Source: M55B129 sp964506505 (GTDB taxonomy: Bacteria; Bacillota; Dethiobacteria; DTU022). Taken from it: a stretch of 64,000 nt of DNA. The notes under the pieces were generated by a model that worked only from the letters and a program-made list of their open reading frames with translations, ran no database searches and was not told where the DNA came from. A program made the position numbers and the translations under genes. The stretch lies in NCBI GenBank assembly GCA_964506505.1, contig CAZDKY010000047.1, positions 1 through 64,000 on the forward strand. Reading direction: 5' to 3'. Shown in pieces: positions 14,614 through 24,282 of this stretch (position 1 is the first letter of the stretch; each line of letters opens with the position of its first letter).

Positions 14614-16467
14614 TCAGCGCCTCCCCGGCTTAAAGTAACCAACGACAGAAGCGATATCGACGGGTATTCCGCCCATCTTGCCGTGGATGCAGGACTGCAT
14701 CGCTTCGAAAATCTGCTCTTCCTGCCCGCCTTCGGACCAGAAGCGTTCAGCTATTTTAGCCGCCCCGGCAAAATTGCCCACGGTTATCCTTCTCATGATT
14801 CCCCGCACGTCGAGCTCTACGGCATCGCGACAGCCGGGTTGCTCGCAGTATTCGCAATGCCGTGCTTTGAGCATGATCTCCCGCTTTTCAGGACTGAATT
14901 CACGGTAGAGATCTTCCTGGCGGTATGGTTTATCCACCAGGCGGACATAATTTTTCATCCCCCGCCGGTAGTTAAAGGGCTCGAGGCCTCGTTTTTTGAG
15001 AACTGCGTTAGCAGCGGAAAGACCGGAGACGGTAACCGCCGGGGTACCGGTACCCATGACCGTCGATTCACCGCAGCAAAAGAAGTTCTCCCACCCGGTG
15101 CGGGTGTGCAGGCGGTTGAGCAGATGCTGGCCCAGCATCTGTTTCGGGCCGGCCACGGCACCTCCCTTTTTCATTGTATAGCGCTCGATGGTGGCCGGGG
15201 TGGCTATTTCGGCATAGCGGACCTTTTTGCTGAGGCCGGGAAATTTCTTTTCCAGAATGGCCAAAAGGCGTTCCTTTTCCTGCTCTTTCTGTCCGTCATA
15301 TTTTTCTTTGTTGCTGCGGTCCCATTTGCCAAAATTAGGACCCATAGCCACCAGAACATGTCTGTCTTCGGGGCAGAGAGTTTGATCGTCAATGCTGAAG
15401 ATGAAAATTGTTACCTCGCCTTCATCGATCTGGTCAGGGTTGCCGATTAGCATTTCGATGGGCAGGGTGCGGGCCGGGATAGCATCCCTTTCTACCAGGG
15501 CATAAAGGACCACGCTGGGATAGGTGGGTACCTGCTTTTCCGCCCATTCTCTGAGACCAGGCTGCAGGTGGGTTTCGGGAATCAGCTTGCCGTAGAGGTT
15601 CCAGACTGTACCCGAATAGATTATCTCACTGGCAAAGAGTTCTTCTCCGTCAACCAGTTTCACACCGGCAGGACGGCTGTCGTCAAAGAGGATTTCGGCT
15701 ACCTCTTTTTTCATGAGCATGGTACCGCTGTTTTCTTCGATCACCTTCTCCAGCTTGCCCGGTAAAAACACTGTCGAGCCGGCCGGATAGAAACTTCCCC
15801 CCACATGGTTTTCGATAAACATGATCGCCGCCAGGATAGCCGGGGTCTCCAGGGTGGTAGTGTAACAGTAGGTGGAAGTGAGCTTGTCAAAGAAGTTGAA
15901 AAGCTGCGGGTCGCTGAAGTATTTTTCCAGCAGGCTGCGGGCGCTTTTATTCATGTAGCCCAGGAAGCGGGCGAAGGAAAGGGGGTGTTTCAGCAGGGCC
16001 GGCAGTGATTTAAACTTGTCTGTTTCGTCGGGGGCGGCATAGACTGGATTTTCGACCATGACGTGGCGGTACATTTTCTCAAGATCGGCGTAGAACCTTC
16101 TGATGTTTCCCTTTTCGGAAGGGAAAATTTTACCCAGTTCTTCGGCAAAATGCCTTACATTGGGCCAGAATTTTATTTTCTTGCCCCGGTAATTGATGCA
16201 GTAGAGCTGATCATGCCGAATCATATTTATAGGTTCTTCCAGGCAATTGAAAACAAAGCGGTTAGGGTTGAAACCTTTTTCGCCAAAGCCGAAAAGCATG
16301 GCCGAACCCTGGTCGAAGATTGTGTCACCCCGCTTGAATATACCGCAGGAACCGCCGGGGTTGTAGTTCTTATCAATTACGGCCACCTTCACCCCTCTTT
16401 TGGCCAACAGAGCCGCTGCGGTCAACCCGGAGAGACCAGCCCCGATTACGATAACATCGTACTGCAT
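14614..16467 (-). CDS. CrtI-like FAD oxidoreductase with C-terminal Cys-rich domain
   Basis: 617 aa. N-terminal FAD motif DVIVIGAGLSGLTAAALLAKRG, then DKNYNPGGSCGIF and DQGSAMLFGFG, and FCCGESTVMGTGTPAVTVSG near residue 480 place it in the CrtI/COG1233 family. The extra ~120 residues hold HCEYCEQPGC and a helical stretch DVRGIMRRITVGNFAGAAKI, recalling the Fe-S-binding N-terminal region of GltD and dihydropyrimidine dehydrogenase (C-x2-C-x4-C), which suggests an electron-transfer module. Four cysteines for a full cluster are not all visible, so this is inference. ATG at 16465-16467 has AAAGGGTG upstream; an open extension to TTG at 16503 is less likely. First gene of a two-gene operon. Confidence 0.78.
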   Translation of the reverse strand: MQYDVIVIGAGLSGLTAAALLAKRGVKVAVIDKNYNPGGSCGIFKRGDTIFDQGSAMLFGFGEKGFNPNRFVFNCLEEPINMIRHDQLYCINYRGKKIKFWPNVRHFAEELGKIFPSEKGNIRRFYADLEKMYRHVMVENPVYAAPDETDKFKSLPALLKHPLSFARFLGYMNKSARSLLEKYFSDPQLFNFFDKLTSTYCYTTTLETPAILAAIMFIENHVGGSFYPAGSTVFLPGKLEKVIEENSGTMLMKKEVAEILFDDSRPAGVKLVDGEELFASEIIYSGTVWNLYGKLIPETHLQPGLREWAEKQVPTYPSVVLYALVERDAIPARTLPIEMLIGNPDQIDEGEVTIFIFSIDDQTLCPEDRHVLVAMGPNFGKWDRSNKEKYDGQKEQEKERLLAILEKKFPGLSKKVRYAEIATPATIERYTMKKGGAVAGPKQMLGQHLLNRLHTRTGWENFFCCGESTVMGTGTPAVTVSGLSAANAVLKKRGLEPFNYRRGMKNYVRLVDKPYRQEDLYREFSPEKREIMLKARHCEYCEQPGCRDAVELDVRGIMRRITVGNFAGAAKIAERFWSEGGQEEQIFEAMQSCIHGKMGGIPVDIASVVGYFKPGRR

Positions 16468-16880
16468 TTTCTTCACCCTTTCTTCCGCATCGCCGTCCGG
16501 CAACTTTAAAAAAGATTAATCAGGTTTCTTACAGCTCCGGGAGTTGGCGATCTGCGGAGGCAGGCTGTCCGAATATATATTGTTTATATTATATGTTATT
16601 TTCACTGTGACAACCACTCTAAATTTGCAGATATTTATAATTAAGGGCGGCGGGTGTTAGCCCAGAATTTTTTTACCCTCTTCTCATTGAATTAATATAA
16701 TCCGCTTACAGTTGAAAATATTTTTATTTTACATTAAGATTTCGTAACAGCCGCAAATCTTCAAGCAAAGAGAATGATTTTGGAGTAGTTTTGGAGGATA
16801 ATATAATGAACTAATAACCGGGGCAGTGGGAAAAGTATCTGCGGAGTAAGAAACCTGCAGCAGTGGCCAGTCTGCAGAAA
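16468..16880. other. Gene-free stretch, nothing recognised
   Basis: 413 bp, AT-rich. It holds the promoter region of the CrtI-like operon and the 3' flank of the LhgO-like gene. No terminator, repeat or RNA gene could be supported. Confidence 0.6.
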
Positions 16881-18002
16881 TTAGAGCAGATCCTCCACCA
16901 TTCTGGCGATGCTCAGGCAGGAGGTCAGACCGGGCGATTCAATACCAATCAGGTTGATCAGGCCCGGCAGGCCGCGGCTGCTTTCTTCGGCGATCACAAA
17001 ATCACGGAAAGGCTGGCCGGGCCCGGAAAGTTTACCCCTGATTCCGGCCATATCAGGTTCCAGGTCGTTCAGCTCGACAAAGGGCAGGAACGATTTGACG
17101 GCATCATAGAACTCAACAGCCCGGGCCGGATCAACCAGGTAGTCGATTTCATCAACGTAGACAGTGTTGGGTCCAAGGATTAGGCGCCCGTCAAGCATCT
17201 TGGTTACATGGATGCCAAGGCCGGTCAGCTCATGAAGGGGCGGCGGGTAAATCAGGCGCTCTACCAGGGAAGCCTTGGCCGGGGGCAGGCTGAAATATTC
17301 GCCCTTGCAGAAGTACTGGCGGTAACCGGCTTCAATGATATCGATACCGGCGGCTGCCGCCAGACTGCCAGCCTGCAGCCCGGCGCAGTTAACCACGTTT
17401 AGACATTCGAGTGTGTCCGGGCTGCCGTCCGGATTCTTATAGTTAACCCGGTAACCATCGGTGCATCGTTCGATACCCGTAACGCAGTGGCAGTAAGCAG
17501 GCATAACCCCATTCTGCAGGGCATCTTCCTCCAGGCGGGCCATTAAAGTGTGGCTGTCGATTATGCCGGTGGAGGGCGAAAAAAGGGCGCAGTCTGCTTT
17601 GATATGCGGTTCCAGACGGGTCACCATTTTACGGTCCATCATTTCCAGGTTTTCGACCCCGTTGGCGGAAGCCTGCTCAAGAAGGCTGTCAAGTGAAGCG
17701 CATTCTTCGTCTGTATTGGCGACGATTAGTTTGCCGCGTTGGTTGTAAGGAACATTTCGATCATCACAGTAGGCATAGAGCAGCTCCCGTCCCTCCAAGC
17801 AAAGACGGGCTTTGAGGGTACCTGAAGGATAGTAGATGCCGGCGTGGATTACCTCGCTGTTGCGGCTCGATGTTTCTCGGCCAAAGTGTTCGCGCTTCTC
17901 CATGAGAACTAAAGTCCGGGCATTTTGTTGGGCGGAAAGCCTGGCGGCGACAGCCAGGCCGACTACTCCGGCCCCGATAATTACGGTGTCAACTTTATCC
18001 AT
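16881..18002 (-). CDS. LhgO-like FAD-dependent oxidoreductase (L-2-hydroxyglutarate type)
   Basis: 373 aa, DAO superfamily. FAD motif DTVIIGAGVVGLAVAARLS, then SSRNSEVIHAGIYYPSGTLKA, which is the signature of the L-2-hydroxyglutarate dehydrogenase/oxidase group, and IESPGLTSCLSIARMVEDLL at the C-terminus. Length is close to E. coli LhgO. It would oxidise an L-2-hydroxy acid or a related glycerol-phosphate-like substrate with electrons going to quinone, O2 or a carrier. ATG with AAAGGGG upstream. It is alone between two larger units on the same strand; related DAO sequence is found again in the fusion at 59696. Confidence 0.8.
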   Translation of the reverse strand: MDKVDTVIIGAGVVGLAVAARLSAQQNARTLVLMEKREHFGRETSSRNSEVIHAGIYYPSGTLKARLCLEGRELLYAYCDDRNVPYNQRGKLIVANTDEECASLDSLLEQASANGVENLEMMDRKMVTRLEPHIKADCALFSPSTGIIDSHTLMARLEEDALQNGVMPAYCHCVTGIERCTDGYRVNYKNPDGSPDTLECLNVVNCAGLQAGSLAAAAGIDIIEAGYRQYFCKGEYFSLPPAKASLVERLIYPPPLHELTGLGIHVTKMLDGRLILGPNTVYVDEIDYLVDPARAVEFYDAVKSFLPFVELNDLEPDMAGIRGKLSGPGQPFRDFVIAEESSRGLPGLINLIGIESPGLTSCLSIARMVEDLL

Positions 18003-18158
18003 TGCTGCCCCTTTCTTACGTAAATCGGAACCGTATTTAAGATGTACTGCGATATGTTTTCAGGTAAAATTTCTACCTGAAATGTCTAACATGTATTCTC
18101 TGAATATGAATATGAATAAAATCCTGCCGCCGGTTTTAAATGACTTCTGCGCCAATTT

Positions 18159-21100
18159 TTAGCGGCAGGATAGGATGGCTTCACGCAGACGTGCTATTTT
18201 TTCTTTAGATCCTGCATCATCAGGAGCCGCTGCAGCCAGGTAAAACTTAACCTTTGGTTCGGTGCCCGATGGGCGTACTGCAAACCAGGTGCTGTCGGCC
18301 AGGGTATAGTGAAGAACCGGAGAGCGCGGCAGGGTAAGAGCAAATTCTTCCCCTGTCTGCAGGTTCCAGCCTTTTCCTTGTGCATAATCCCTTTTGAAAA
18401 CCAGCTGCTGCCCGGCAAATTGGGGCGGCAGATCTTTGAAGACGTTTACGTGCCGATCGGCCTGGGAGATATCCTCCAGTTCCACGGTGAGAAGTTCGTC
18501 ACGGTGGTAACCGTGGCGGCGGTGCAGCTCGTCAAGCAGATCGAAGAGGGTCTGACCCTGCTCCTTGTAATAGGCAACCATCTCGGCGATGAGCATAGAG
18601 GCGATAACCGCGTCCTTGTCGCGAACAAAGGTGCCGGTGAGATAACCGTATGATTCCTCGTATCCAAAGACGAAACTGCCAGTTCCCTTCTCTTCAAACT
18701 CCTTCATTTTATCCCCAATGAATTTGAAACCGGTCAGGGTTTCAACAACGCGCAGACCATAGTGGGCCGCTACTTTGCGGCCAAGATGCCCGGTAACGAT
18801 AGTTGTCACAAGGACAGGATCAGGCGGCATGGCTTTTCTGTCGGTAAGGCGGCTGCAGATATATTCCAGGAGCAGGGCACCCACCTGGTTGCCGTTAAGC
18901 ATCCGGAGGCAGTCAGCAGCATCGCGGGCGGCGACACCGACACGGTCACAGTCGGGGTCGGTAGCCAGCACCAGTTCAGCACCTTCCTGTTCCGCAAGGT
19001 CCAGGGCCATTTTTAGGGCAGCGGGATCTTCGGGGTTGGGGACGCTGACGGTGCTGAATTCACTGTCAGGAACCATCTGCTCTTTCACCGGGATATAGTC
19101 AACATGGGGAGCGCGGTTGAGCAAGTCCGGGATGTACACCGAACCGGTGCCATGCAGGGGAGTAAAAACTGTTTTGACCACTGCCCGCGGTTTGCTCATG
19201 GAAAGGGCAGACACTTTTTCTATATAGTGCCGGTCGAGATCCGGATCAACTTCCTGCAGTAACCCACGGCTGACTGCTTCACCACGGGAAAGCTGTTTGA
19301 CGTCAGCAAAGATATCCACTTTCTTGATGGCGGCGATTACTTCGTCCACCAGAGGGCTGACTGCCTGGCCGCCGTCGGGACCATAGACCTTGTAGCCGTT
19401 GTACTGCCGCGGGTTGTGGCTGGCAGTGATCACGATGCCGGCAGCGCAGCCCAGCTCACGGGTGGCGAAGGAAAGGGCCGGAGTTGGCCTGATATCGCTG
19501 AACAGGAAGGCCCGGATACCGTTGGCAGCGAGAACCAGGGCCGCCGTTTCGGCGTAAAAAGGTGAATAACGGCGTGTGTCGCAGGCAATGGCCACGGCTG
19601 GTAGATCTTCAATGGCAAGATCGGCGGCGGAAGCGCCGTCATCTGATTGCGACCGGACCCTGCGGTTTATATAGTCGGCCAGGCCCTGGGTAGCGCGGCC
19701 GATGACATAGCGGTTGATCCGGTTCAGGCCGGGGCCAATGATCCCACGCATGCCGCCAGTGCCAAAAACAAGTTCACTGCCGAAATGGCGCTCGATGGAC
19801 TCGGGATCTTCCTGCATGGCCTGTAGTTCTTTTTTCATTTCCGGATCAAGGCCGGGCTGACCGAGCCAGCTGCGGAAGTGTCGCCGGGCCGGTGATTCTT
19901 CTTGTGACTGCGAGTTGGCATGTGCCGGTGCGGATGAATCAATTCGTCCGTAATCGTCCTCGTAACGCTCAATATCGTCTTCCCCCAGGTAATCGCCGGT
20001 CTGCACTTCGATGAGGGCCATCTCCTCTTCGCCACGGTTTTCAAGGCGGTGGCGCGCCTCGACAGGTATAAAGGCTCTTTCTCCCACTTTTAATGTAAAC
20101 TGGCGATCGTCTATGGTGACCAGTGCTTCGCCGCGGATAACCACCCAGTTCTCGGCCCGCCGGTGGTGGCTCTGCAGGCTGAGGCGTGAACCGGGGCTTA
20201 CGTTGATCCTTTTAACCTGGTATCCGGGTCCGGTTTCCAGGGAGGTATAGCTACCCCAGGGTCGGTAGACGGTGCGGTGTTCGCGGGCTTCTACAGCACT
20301 GCTTTCTTTGAGGCGATCGACAATTTTCTTCACATCCTGGCTGCAACTGCGGTCGCAGACCAGGAGAGCATCGTGAGTATCGACGATTACCAGATCCTTC
20401 AGGCCGATGGCTCCTGTAAGACGGGACGGGGAAATAATCAGGCTATTTTCGGTATCCACGGATATTACCTGCCCTCGGAAGGCGTTCCCGCGGTTGTCTC
20501 GTCCGGAAAGCTGGTAGTAGGCTTCCCAGCTGCCAAGGTCACTCCAGGTAATATCCGCAGGGATAACGGTTACCTCGTCGGAACGCTCAAGGATCCCGTA
20601 ATCTATGGATATTTTTTGCAGGTTGTGATAGGCTTCGTCCAGCATCTCTTTCCTGCTGTAATCGATCCGGACCAGGGTGTCGTAGATCTGAGGTAATAGT
20701 TTTCTGTACTGTTCCATAAGGGTGTCAACCCGGAAGATAAACATACCGCTGTTCCATAGAAAACGGGGATCTTTCAGGTAGGCAATGGCTTTTTCCAGAT
20801 CCGGTTTTTCAACAAATTTTTCAACGCGGAAGGTTTTGTGATCAAGTTTTTCACCGCAGCAGATATAGCCGTAGCCGGTTTCCGGGTAGGTGGGACGAAT
20901 GCCAAAAGTAACCAGGCCGTAGTTTTCGGCAGCCCGGGCACCGTCTTCCAGGAGAACAGCAAACTGGTCCCGGTCTGGAATGAGGTGATCGGAGGGTAAC
21001 ACTGCCATCACTGCATCGGGCTCCGCTTCTTTCTGCAGAAAGCGGGCGGCCAGACCGATAGCCGGGGCTGTGTTACGGGCTTCCGGTTCCTCGAGCAGGC

Positions 21101-21413
21101 GGATTTTTGTCAGGCCAGCCAGCTTCAGGCGGCGCTTGATTTCGCCCGCCTGGTCGCGGTGGGTGACTATGAGTATATTTTCTTCCGCCACCACGGTGAG
21201 GACACGGCTGATCGTTTCACCAAGAAGAGTCACTTCACTAACCGGGTCTGAGGGAGAAGATTCTCCTTCCTCCGGATGGTTTTGAGTTCTGTTATTCTTT
21301 ATCATACTTTGATCTGAAACCGGCAGTGGAAGAAACTGCTTGGGATAAAGTTCACGGCTCAGCGGCCAGAGCCTGGTACCGCTTCCGCCGGCCAGGATTA
21401 CAGTGTACAGCAT
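18159..21413 (-). CDS. Fused ManC (GDP-mannose pyrophosphorylase/isomerase) and phosphomannomutase
   Basis: 1084 aa. Residues ~1-350 are a nucleotidyltransferase (VILAGGSGTRLWPLSR, PKQFLPL, RVEKFVEKPD, WNSGMFIF); ~380-490 a type II phosphomannose isomerase cupin (RPWGSY, LSLQSHHRRAENWVVIRG, GERAFIPVEARHRLEN); then a polar linker (~492-512); then ~515-1084 an alpha-D-phosphohexomutase (FGTGGMRGIIGPG, TASHNPRQYNGYKVYG with the phosphoserine, metal loop DPDCDR, GYEESYGYLTGT, RPSGTEPKVKFYLA). One chain could thus take fructose-6-P to GDP-mannose. A ~30-residue polar insert (about 36-66) interrupts the region just after the nucleotide loop. ATG at 21411-21413 has GGAG 8 nt upstream. The mutase could instead prefer glucose phosphates (PgcA-like). 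Upstream lie two glycosyltransferases and GH130. Confidence 0.92.
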   Translation of the reverse strand: MLYTVILAGGSGTRLWPLSRELYPKQFLPLPVSDQSMIKNNRTQNHPEEGESSPSDPVSEVTLLGETISRVLTVVAEENILIVTHRDQAGEIKRRLKLAGLTKIRLLEEPEARNTAPAIGLAARFLQKEAEPDAVMAVLPSDHLIPDRDQFAVLLEDGARAAENYGLVTFGIRPTYPETGYGYICCGEKLDHKTFRVEKFVEKPDLEKAIAYLKDPRFLWNSGMFIFRVDTLMEQYRKLLPQIYDTLVRIDYSRKEMLDEAYHNLQKISIDYGILERSDEVTVIPADITWSDLGSWEAYYQLSGRDNRGNAFRGQVISVDTENSLIISPSRLTGAIGLKDLVIVDTHDALLVCDRSCSQDVKKIVDRLKESSAVEAREHRTVYRPWGSYTSLETGPGYQVKRINVSPGSRLSLQSHHRRAENWVVIRGEALVTIDDRQFTLKVGERAFIPVEARHRLENRGEEEMALIEVQTGDYLGEDDIERYEDDYGRIDSSAPAHANSQSQEESPARRHFRSWLGQPGLDPEMKKELQAMQEDPESIERHFGSELVFGTGGMRGIIGPGLNRINRYVIGRATQGLADYINRRVRSQSDDGASAADLAIEDLPAVAIACDTRRYSPFYAETAALVLAANGIRAFLFSDIRPTPALSFATRELGCAAGIVITASHNPRQYNGYKVYGPDGGQAVSPLVDEVIAAIKKVDIFADVKQLSRGEAVSRGLLQEVDPDLDRHYIEKVSALSMSKPRAVVKTVFTPLHGTGSVYIPDLLNRAPHVDYIPVKEQMVPDSEFSTVSVPNPEDPAALKMALDLAEQEGAELVLATDPDCDRVGVAARDAADCLRMLNGNQVGALLLEYICSRLTDRKAMPPDPVLVTTIVTGHLGRKVAAHYGLRVVETLTGFKFIGDKMKEFEEKGTGSFVFGYEESYGYLTGTFVRDKDAVIASMLIAEMVAYYKEQGQTLFDLLDELHRRHGYHRDELLTVELEDISQADRHVNVFKDLPPQFAGQQLVFKRDYAQGKGWNLQTGEEFALTLPRSPVLHYTLADSTWFAVRPSGTEPKVKFYLAAAAPDDAGSKEKIARLREAILSCR

Positions 21414-21688
21414 AGAAATCACTCCACTTCACACACTATATTTTCTACCTTATTTTATAACTGCTCAGGCATGGACTGCTGTGTCAGGAGGGCTGAAAGA
21501 GCCGTCCTTCTGTGTGCCAGAGGAATGAATGGACGGTTCCCCCCTCTCTCCCGGCGCGCTTTCTGCCCGTTAAAGATATTTCTACTGATTTGTTTGCTCC
21601 AGGCTACCCCGGGGTTGAGGGCAGGTGAAAAAGGCTTAATAACACTATTCACATGATAAAAGTGTGTCAATTCCTCCGCCCCCCTGTG

Positions 21689-23998
21689 TTACAGGTTAAT
21701 TTGCTGCTGCTGCTGGGAAAGGCCCTGGTGAGCCACCAGGTGCATGCGCTGCAGGGCCAGCAACAACGAAACTACTGATTCGCCGCCCTGGTTCCGGTTG
21801 ATGCCGCCGGGATGGAGGCCGTCGTAGCAGGCCCCGGTGGAAAAATTATAGAGAGGCTGACGAACGTCGTTGCTGCCGAAGAACCAGTTGAAGGCCCATT
21901 CCATGTGCCGAAGCCAGTTGCTGTCGCCGGTGAGCACGTAGGCCTGGTAACAGGCATCGATGAGGGCAGCAGCGTCGACCGGCTGCTGGTCAAAGCGAGC
22001 CTTGTTTCCACCCCTCTTGTACCACCCGTCATTGCCGATCAGGGAAAGATGGCCATTCTCTTCGCTGGTGTTGACATTGATCAGCCAATGCAGGCTCTGC
22101 AGACCAGTTTCAAACATTTTTTCTTCGTCCAGCATGCCGCCGGCCACCAGAAGGGCCTGTGAGATACGGGCGTTGTCATAAGCAAGAATGTCTTCGCACC
22201 AGTGCCAATCGTCGTCGGCATTTTTTTGATGAAGATGGTAAATTTTTTCGGCCAGTTCTTTCATGATCTGGCGGACGCGGGCATCACCACCAAAGCGGCG
22301 CAGGTAGTAGTTGGCACCGATCACAGCAAAAGCCCAGGCTCGCGGCGAAGTAAAGCGAAGCGGGGTATCGATCAGGTCTTTGAAAAGCCTGGTGGCCAGG
22401 CCGAGAATATCGTCACCCGGCGGATGGGCAATGGTATAACCGAGAGCCCAGAGGGTGCGTCCATGGCTGTCCTGGGAGCCACTTTCTTCGAGCCATCGGC
22501 GGTCGAAACTCATGAAATTGCGCATTCGCTTGCGATTTTCATTGTAAGCGTGGTGCAGAAAACTGATATATTTTTTCAGCATCCTGATCACCGGTTCGTC
22601 CTTGAAAAGACGCCAGTTCATCACAGCAACGATCAGGGCGCGGGCGTTGTCGTCTGTGCAATAGCCATGGGTCCGATCGGGAACAGCGTAAATGGCGTGC
22701 TGGAATAGACCGGTGTCGTCAGTCATGTCGCGCAGGTGTCCCAGGTTCGGTTCTGGCAGGACTGCCCGTTCGGTAACATCGGCACTTTGCAGGGAAGGCA
22801 CAAACATTTTACTGTAGCTGAAACGAGCTTGCTCGAAGGCAGTGGCATAGCTGCGAGCAACCTCTTTCCACACCATCTGCCTTCCCTGCTGGTAGGCTTT
22901 CTTACGCATGCGGTTACGGCGGCCTTCGTTACTGAGCAAGTCGATAATTTCATCGGCCATCGCCCCGCTGTCCTTGAAGGGAACGAGACTGCCGCATCCA
23001 TCGGCTAACAGTTCCTCAGCGTAGATATAGGGGGAGGAGACAATCGCTTTGCCGCAGGCCAGGGCATAAGCCAGTGTGCCTGAGGTAATCTGCTCGCGAT
23101 TCAAATAGGGTGTGATATAAACATCGGTGGCCACAAGGAACTGGACCAGGCGCTCCAGGGAAACATACTGGTTATAAAAGGCAACGTTTTCTTCAAGACC
23201 CATGTCACGGACCATCTTCTGCAGGCGAAGACGATATTCTTCGCCGTAACGGCGTTTTACCTCGGGGTGGGTGGCACCGAGAATAATATAGAGGGCATCG
23301 GGATGCACCTGAACCACTTTTTCCATCGCCTCAACGGCATACTCCAGGCCCTTGCTCGGACTGAGCAGACCAAAGGTTAGCAGGAGCTTACGCCCCTCGG
23401 CCTGGAACTGGTCCTTATAATAGGAAGAGTCCAGAAAGGGAACATCGGGTGCCCCGTGGGGAATAAGCAGGATCTTATCGTCAGGCACACGGTAAACCCG
23501 CCGGAGAATATCCAGGGCAGCCTGGGCCATGACCACTACAGAGACGGATTGCTCGCAAACGCGCATCAGCGTTTGCCGCTGGCCTGGAGTAGGATCCTCG
23601 AGAACAGTATGCAGGGTGGTTATGGTCGGTTTTCTAAGGCCGGACAGCAGATAGGTAATGTAGCTTCCATCTTCACCGCCAAATATGCCGTACTCATGCT
23701 GGATGGAGACTGCATCTACTGGAGAGTGGTTGATAAAGTCGGCCGCCCGCTGGTAGTCGGCACGATGCTGGTCGCGAATATGAAAGGTCACTGTGCGGTC
23801 GTAATTGAAATTATCGTTGATGCTGTTGAGAGCTATTACCTCAAAATTTTTCTGCTCGCTGCTGTCGGCATTTTCGCCGTAGAGCTCTTTCATGCTGTTG
23901 AGCAAGTCCCCACAGAAGGTGGCAATACCGCACTGGCGCGGTGGATAGGTTGAAATAAAAGAGAGCTTGACCGGACGGAGAATTTTACCTGGATGCAT
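21689..23998 (-). CDS. GT4 glycosyltransferase fused to an alpha/alpha-barrel-like C-terminal domain
   Basis: 769 aa. Residues ~1-385 are a GT-B glycosyltransferase family 4 protein: PPRQCGIATFCGDLLNSM, VSIQHEYGIFGGEDG, LLTFGLLSPSKGLEYAVEAM and ITSGTLAYALACGKAIVSSP. Residues ~400-769 are helical, with HGYCTDDNARALI, DRRWLEESGSQDSHGRTLWAL, SPRAWAFAVIGANYYLR and LHPGGINRNQGGESVVSLL; the pattern resembles (alpha/alpha)6 glycoside-processing domains. I infer transfer, and perhaps trimming, of mannose made by the adjacent fusion enzyme. ATG at 23996-23998 chosen because GAGGTG lies 6 nt before it; the GTG three codons upstream overlaps that site. The C-terminus is glutamine-rich. Confidence 0.82.
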   Translation of the reverse strand: MHPGKILRPVKLSFISTYPPRQCGIATFCGDLLNSMKELYGENADSSEQKNFEVIALNSINDNFNYDRTVTFHIRDQHRADYQRAADFINHSPVDAVSIQHEYGIFGGEDGSYITYLLSGLRKPTITTLHTVLEDPTPGQRQTLMRVCEQSVSVVVMAQAALDILRRVYRVPDDKILLIPHGAPDVPFLDSSYYKDQFQAEGRKLLLTFGLLSPSKGLEYAVEAMEKVVQVHPDALYIILGATHPEVKRRYGEEYRLRLQKMVRDMGLEENVAFYNQYVSLERLVQFLVATDVYITPYLNREQITSGTLAYALACGKAIVSSPYIYAEELLADGCGSLVPFKDSGAMADEIIDLLSNEGRRNRMRKKAYQQGRQMVWKEVARSYATAFEQARFSYSKMFVPSLQSADVTERAVLPEPNLGHLRDMTDDTGLFQHAIYAVPDRTHGYCTDDNARALIVAVMNWRLFKDEPVIRMLKKYISFLHHAYNENRKRMRNFMSFDRRWLEESGSQDSHGRTLWALGYTIAHPPGDDILGLATRLFKDLIDTPLRFTSPRAWAFAVIGANYYLRRFGGDARVRQIMKELAEKIYHLHQKNADDDWHWCEDILAYDNARISQALLVAGGMLDEEKMFETGLQSLHWLINVNTSEENGHLSLIGNDGWYKRGGNKARFDQQPVDAAALIDACYQAYVLTGDSNWLRHMEWAFNWFFGSNDVRQPLYNFSTGACYDGLHPGGINRNQGGESVVSLLLALQRMHLVAHQGLSQQQQQINL

Positions 23999-24282
23999 AA
24001 AAAACACCTCTTTTTTCAGAAGTCGGTTATCAGAATACCGTAAGGCCGGGATTTAAAATACCGGCAACTCGGAACAGAATAACTTTTTCTAGAAACTGTT
24101 GATCCGGGAAATTTGATCAGCTTAACATATAGATCGTTTAAATAAGTATAATTCCACTTAAGCATTATTCAAGAGGTTTTCAGAAGTTTTTAAGGTTTAT
24201 CGCCTGGTGTGCTCAATCTTTCTGCATAATCGGCTAAAGTCTTCCCAGGTTATATAAATGGTGTAGCAGGCAGGGGTTCTTC

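Noticed and set aside
12975..16467. Carotenoid biosynthesis cluster
   Set aside because: Two CrtI-like enzymes are present but no phytoene/dehydrosqualene synthase or prenyl transferase, and the family includes many non-carotenoid oxidoreductases.
16605..16650. Possible tRNA-Pyl because of ACTCTAAAT resembling its anticodon loop
   Set aside because: The flanking bases do not form a paired anticodon stem, acceptor stem or D and T arms.
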